In this document: in pieces, positions 5,172-5,916 of the stretch
How the letters are laid out: each line of letters opens with the position of its first letter
How positions within the stretch are numbered: the stretch's first letter is position 1
From: Frankiales bacterium
GTDB lineage: Bacteria; Actinomycetota; Actinomycetes; Mycobacteriales; SCTD01
Direction of reading: 5' to 3'
DNA length: 5,916 nt
Assembly: GCA_025464915.1 (NCBI GenBank)
Contig: JAODNF010000359.1
Location: 1-5,916, forward strand
Position numbers and translations under genes: made by a program
Notes under the pieces: model-generated
What the model saw: only the letters and a program-made list of their open reading frames with translations
Told to the model about the DNA's origin: nothing
Database searches by the model: none

Positions 5172-5916
5172 TAGAGCACCGGGAGGTAGCGGTCCAGCTC
5201 GAACGGCGTGACGCGTTGGCGGTAGGCGGCCCACTCCTCGCGCTTGTTGCGCAGGAAGAACTCGAAGACGTGGTCGCCCAGGGTGTCGGCGACGAGCTCG
5301 CTGCCCTCCATGACGCTGATCGCGTCGGCGAGCGAGCCGGGCAGCGGCGTGATGCCCATCTTGCGGCGCTCGGCGTCGGTGAGCGCCCAGACGTCGTCCT
5401 CGGCACCGGGCGGGAGCGGGTACTCCTCCTCGATGCCCTTGAGGCCCGCGGCGAGCAGCAGCGCGAAGCAGAGGTAGGGGTTGGTCGCGCTGTCGGGGCT
5501 GCGGACCTCGATGCGGGTGCTGTTGCCCTTGGTCGGCTTGTAGCGGGGGACGCGCACCATCGCCGAGCGGTTGTTGCTGCCCCAGCAGACGTAGTTCGGC
5601 GCCTCGCCGCCCCACGTGAGCCGCTTGTAGGAGTTGACCCACTGGTTGGTGACCGCGGTGATCTCGGCGGCGTGCCGGAGCAGGCCGGCGATGAAGTGCT
5701 TCGCCACCGACGAGAGGTGCTGGGGGTCGGCCCCGTCGAAGAAGGCGTTCTGGTCGCCCTCGAACAGCGACAGGTGGGTGTGCATCGCGGAGCCGGGCTG
5801 GTCGCTGAACGGCTTCGGCATGAAGGTCGCGTAGACGCCCTGCGTGAGCGCGACCTCCTTGATGACGTGCCGCGTCGTGAGGATGTTGTCGGCGGTCGAG
5901 AGCGCGTCGGCATACC
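5171..5916 (-). CDS. glnA: Glutamine synthetase family protein, GlnA2-type (C-terminal 247 residues; 5' end outside window)
   Basis: This is the catalytic-domain end of a type I glutamine synthetase-family enzyme, which makes an amide from the gamma-carboxyl of glutamate and an amine (ammonia in true synthetases) using ATP in a cytosolic dodecamer. Fragment residues are numbered from the first complete codon at 5914. Visible landmarks are the FMPKPF strand (31-36), HTH with the substrate His45 (E. coli H269), NSYKRL with Arg98 (R321), EAP with Glu104 (E327), NRS with Arg116 (R339), RIEVRSPD with metal ligand Glu136 (E357) and Arg138 (R359), then NPYL. About half of a usual 450-residue protein is present. 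Two positions differ from classical GlnA. The adenylylation Tyr (E. coli Y397) aligns with Trp176, and flap Asn264 aligns with Pro40. The sequence resembles actinobacterial GlnA2, also found next to glnE in Mycobacterium (recalled, not searched). The TAG stop shares its G with the GTG start of the next gene. Family assignment is certain; substrate is not. Confidence 0.96.
   Translation of the reverse strand, partial: YADALSTADNILTTRHVIKEVALTQGVYATFMPKPFSDQPGSAMHTHLSLFEGDQNAFFDGADPQHLSSVAKHFIAGLLRHAAEITAVTNQWVNSYKRLTWGGEAPNYVCWGSNNRSAMVRVPRYKPTKGNSTRIEVRSPDSATNPYLCFALLLAAGLKGIEEEYPLPPGAEDDVWALTDAERRKMGITPLPGSLADAISVMEGSELVADTLGDHVFEFFLRNKREEWAAYRQRVTPFELDRYLPVL

Noticed and set aside
4465..5913. 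The GNAT frame stays open to 5913, suggesting a 629-residue fusion protein
   Set aside because: The upstream part is Arg/Ser/Thr-rich low-complexity translation of the synthetase and amidotransferase in another frame, while those genes keep full family motifs in their own frames.

Overview
The window looks like chromosomal DNA from a high-GC Gram-positive bacterium (Actinomycetota). The evidence is very high G+C, G/C-ending codons, GTG and TTG starts, tightly overlapping genes, and a GlnA2-type glutamine synthetase close to a full-length two-domain GlnE, as in mycobacteria and streptomycetes. All supported genes lie on the minus strand, so transcription runs from high to low coordinates. No rRNA, tRNA, insertion sequence, CRISPR array or phage gene is visible.

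Layout in transcription order. (1) 5916-5171: the C-terminal 247 residues of a type I glutamine synthetase-family enzyme, cut by the window edge. (2) 5171-4461: a class I glutamine amidotransferase-like protein whose GTG start shares one base with the synthetase stop (TAGTG). (3) 4464-4024: a GNAT acetyltransferase starting inside the amidotransferase stop (ATGA). (4) 4023-3925: the only real gap, 99 bases. It holds a two-tier inverted repeat that exposes a Shine-Dalgarno sequence, and two very short overlapping reading frames that run into the glnE start. (5) 3924-922: complete glnE, 1000 residues, with adenylyl-removing and adenylyl-transferring halves both intact. (6) 925-74: an alpha/beta hydrolase with an Asp nucleophile, coupled to glnE by an ATGA overlap. 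(7) 90-1: the probable start of a small membrane or exported protein, overlapping the hydrolase end.

The region therefore forms two tight gene strings: synthetase-amidotransferase-GNAT and glnE-hydrolase-membrane protein. GlnE sets the activity of glutamine synthetase by attaching or removing AMP at a tyrosine. The synthetase encoded here has Trp at that tyrosine position and Pro at the position of the glutamate-flap Asn. It is therefore probably not the GlnE target, and may be a gamma-glutamyl ligase acting on another amine, as proposed for some actinobacterial GlnA2 proteins. With an amidotransferase-type hydrolase and an N-acetyltransferase in the same string, a gamma-glutamyl amine-handling module is a reasonable but untested reading. 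The families are all known; the points most worth a second look are that module hypothesis and the structured leader in front of glnE.
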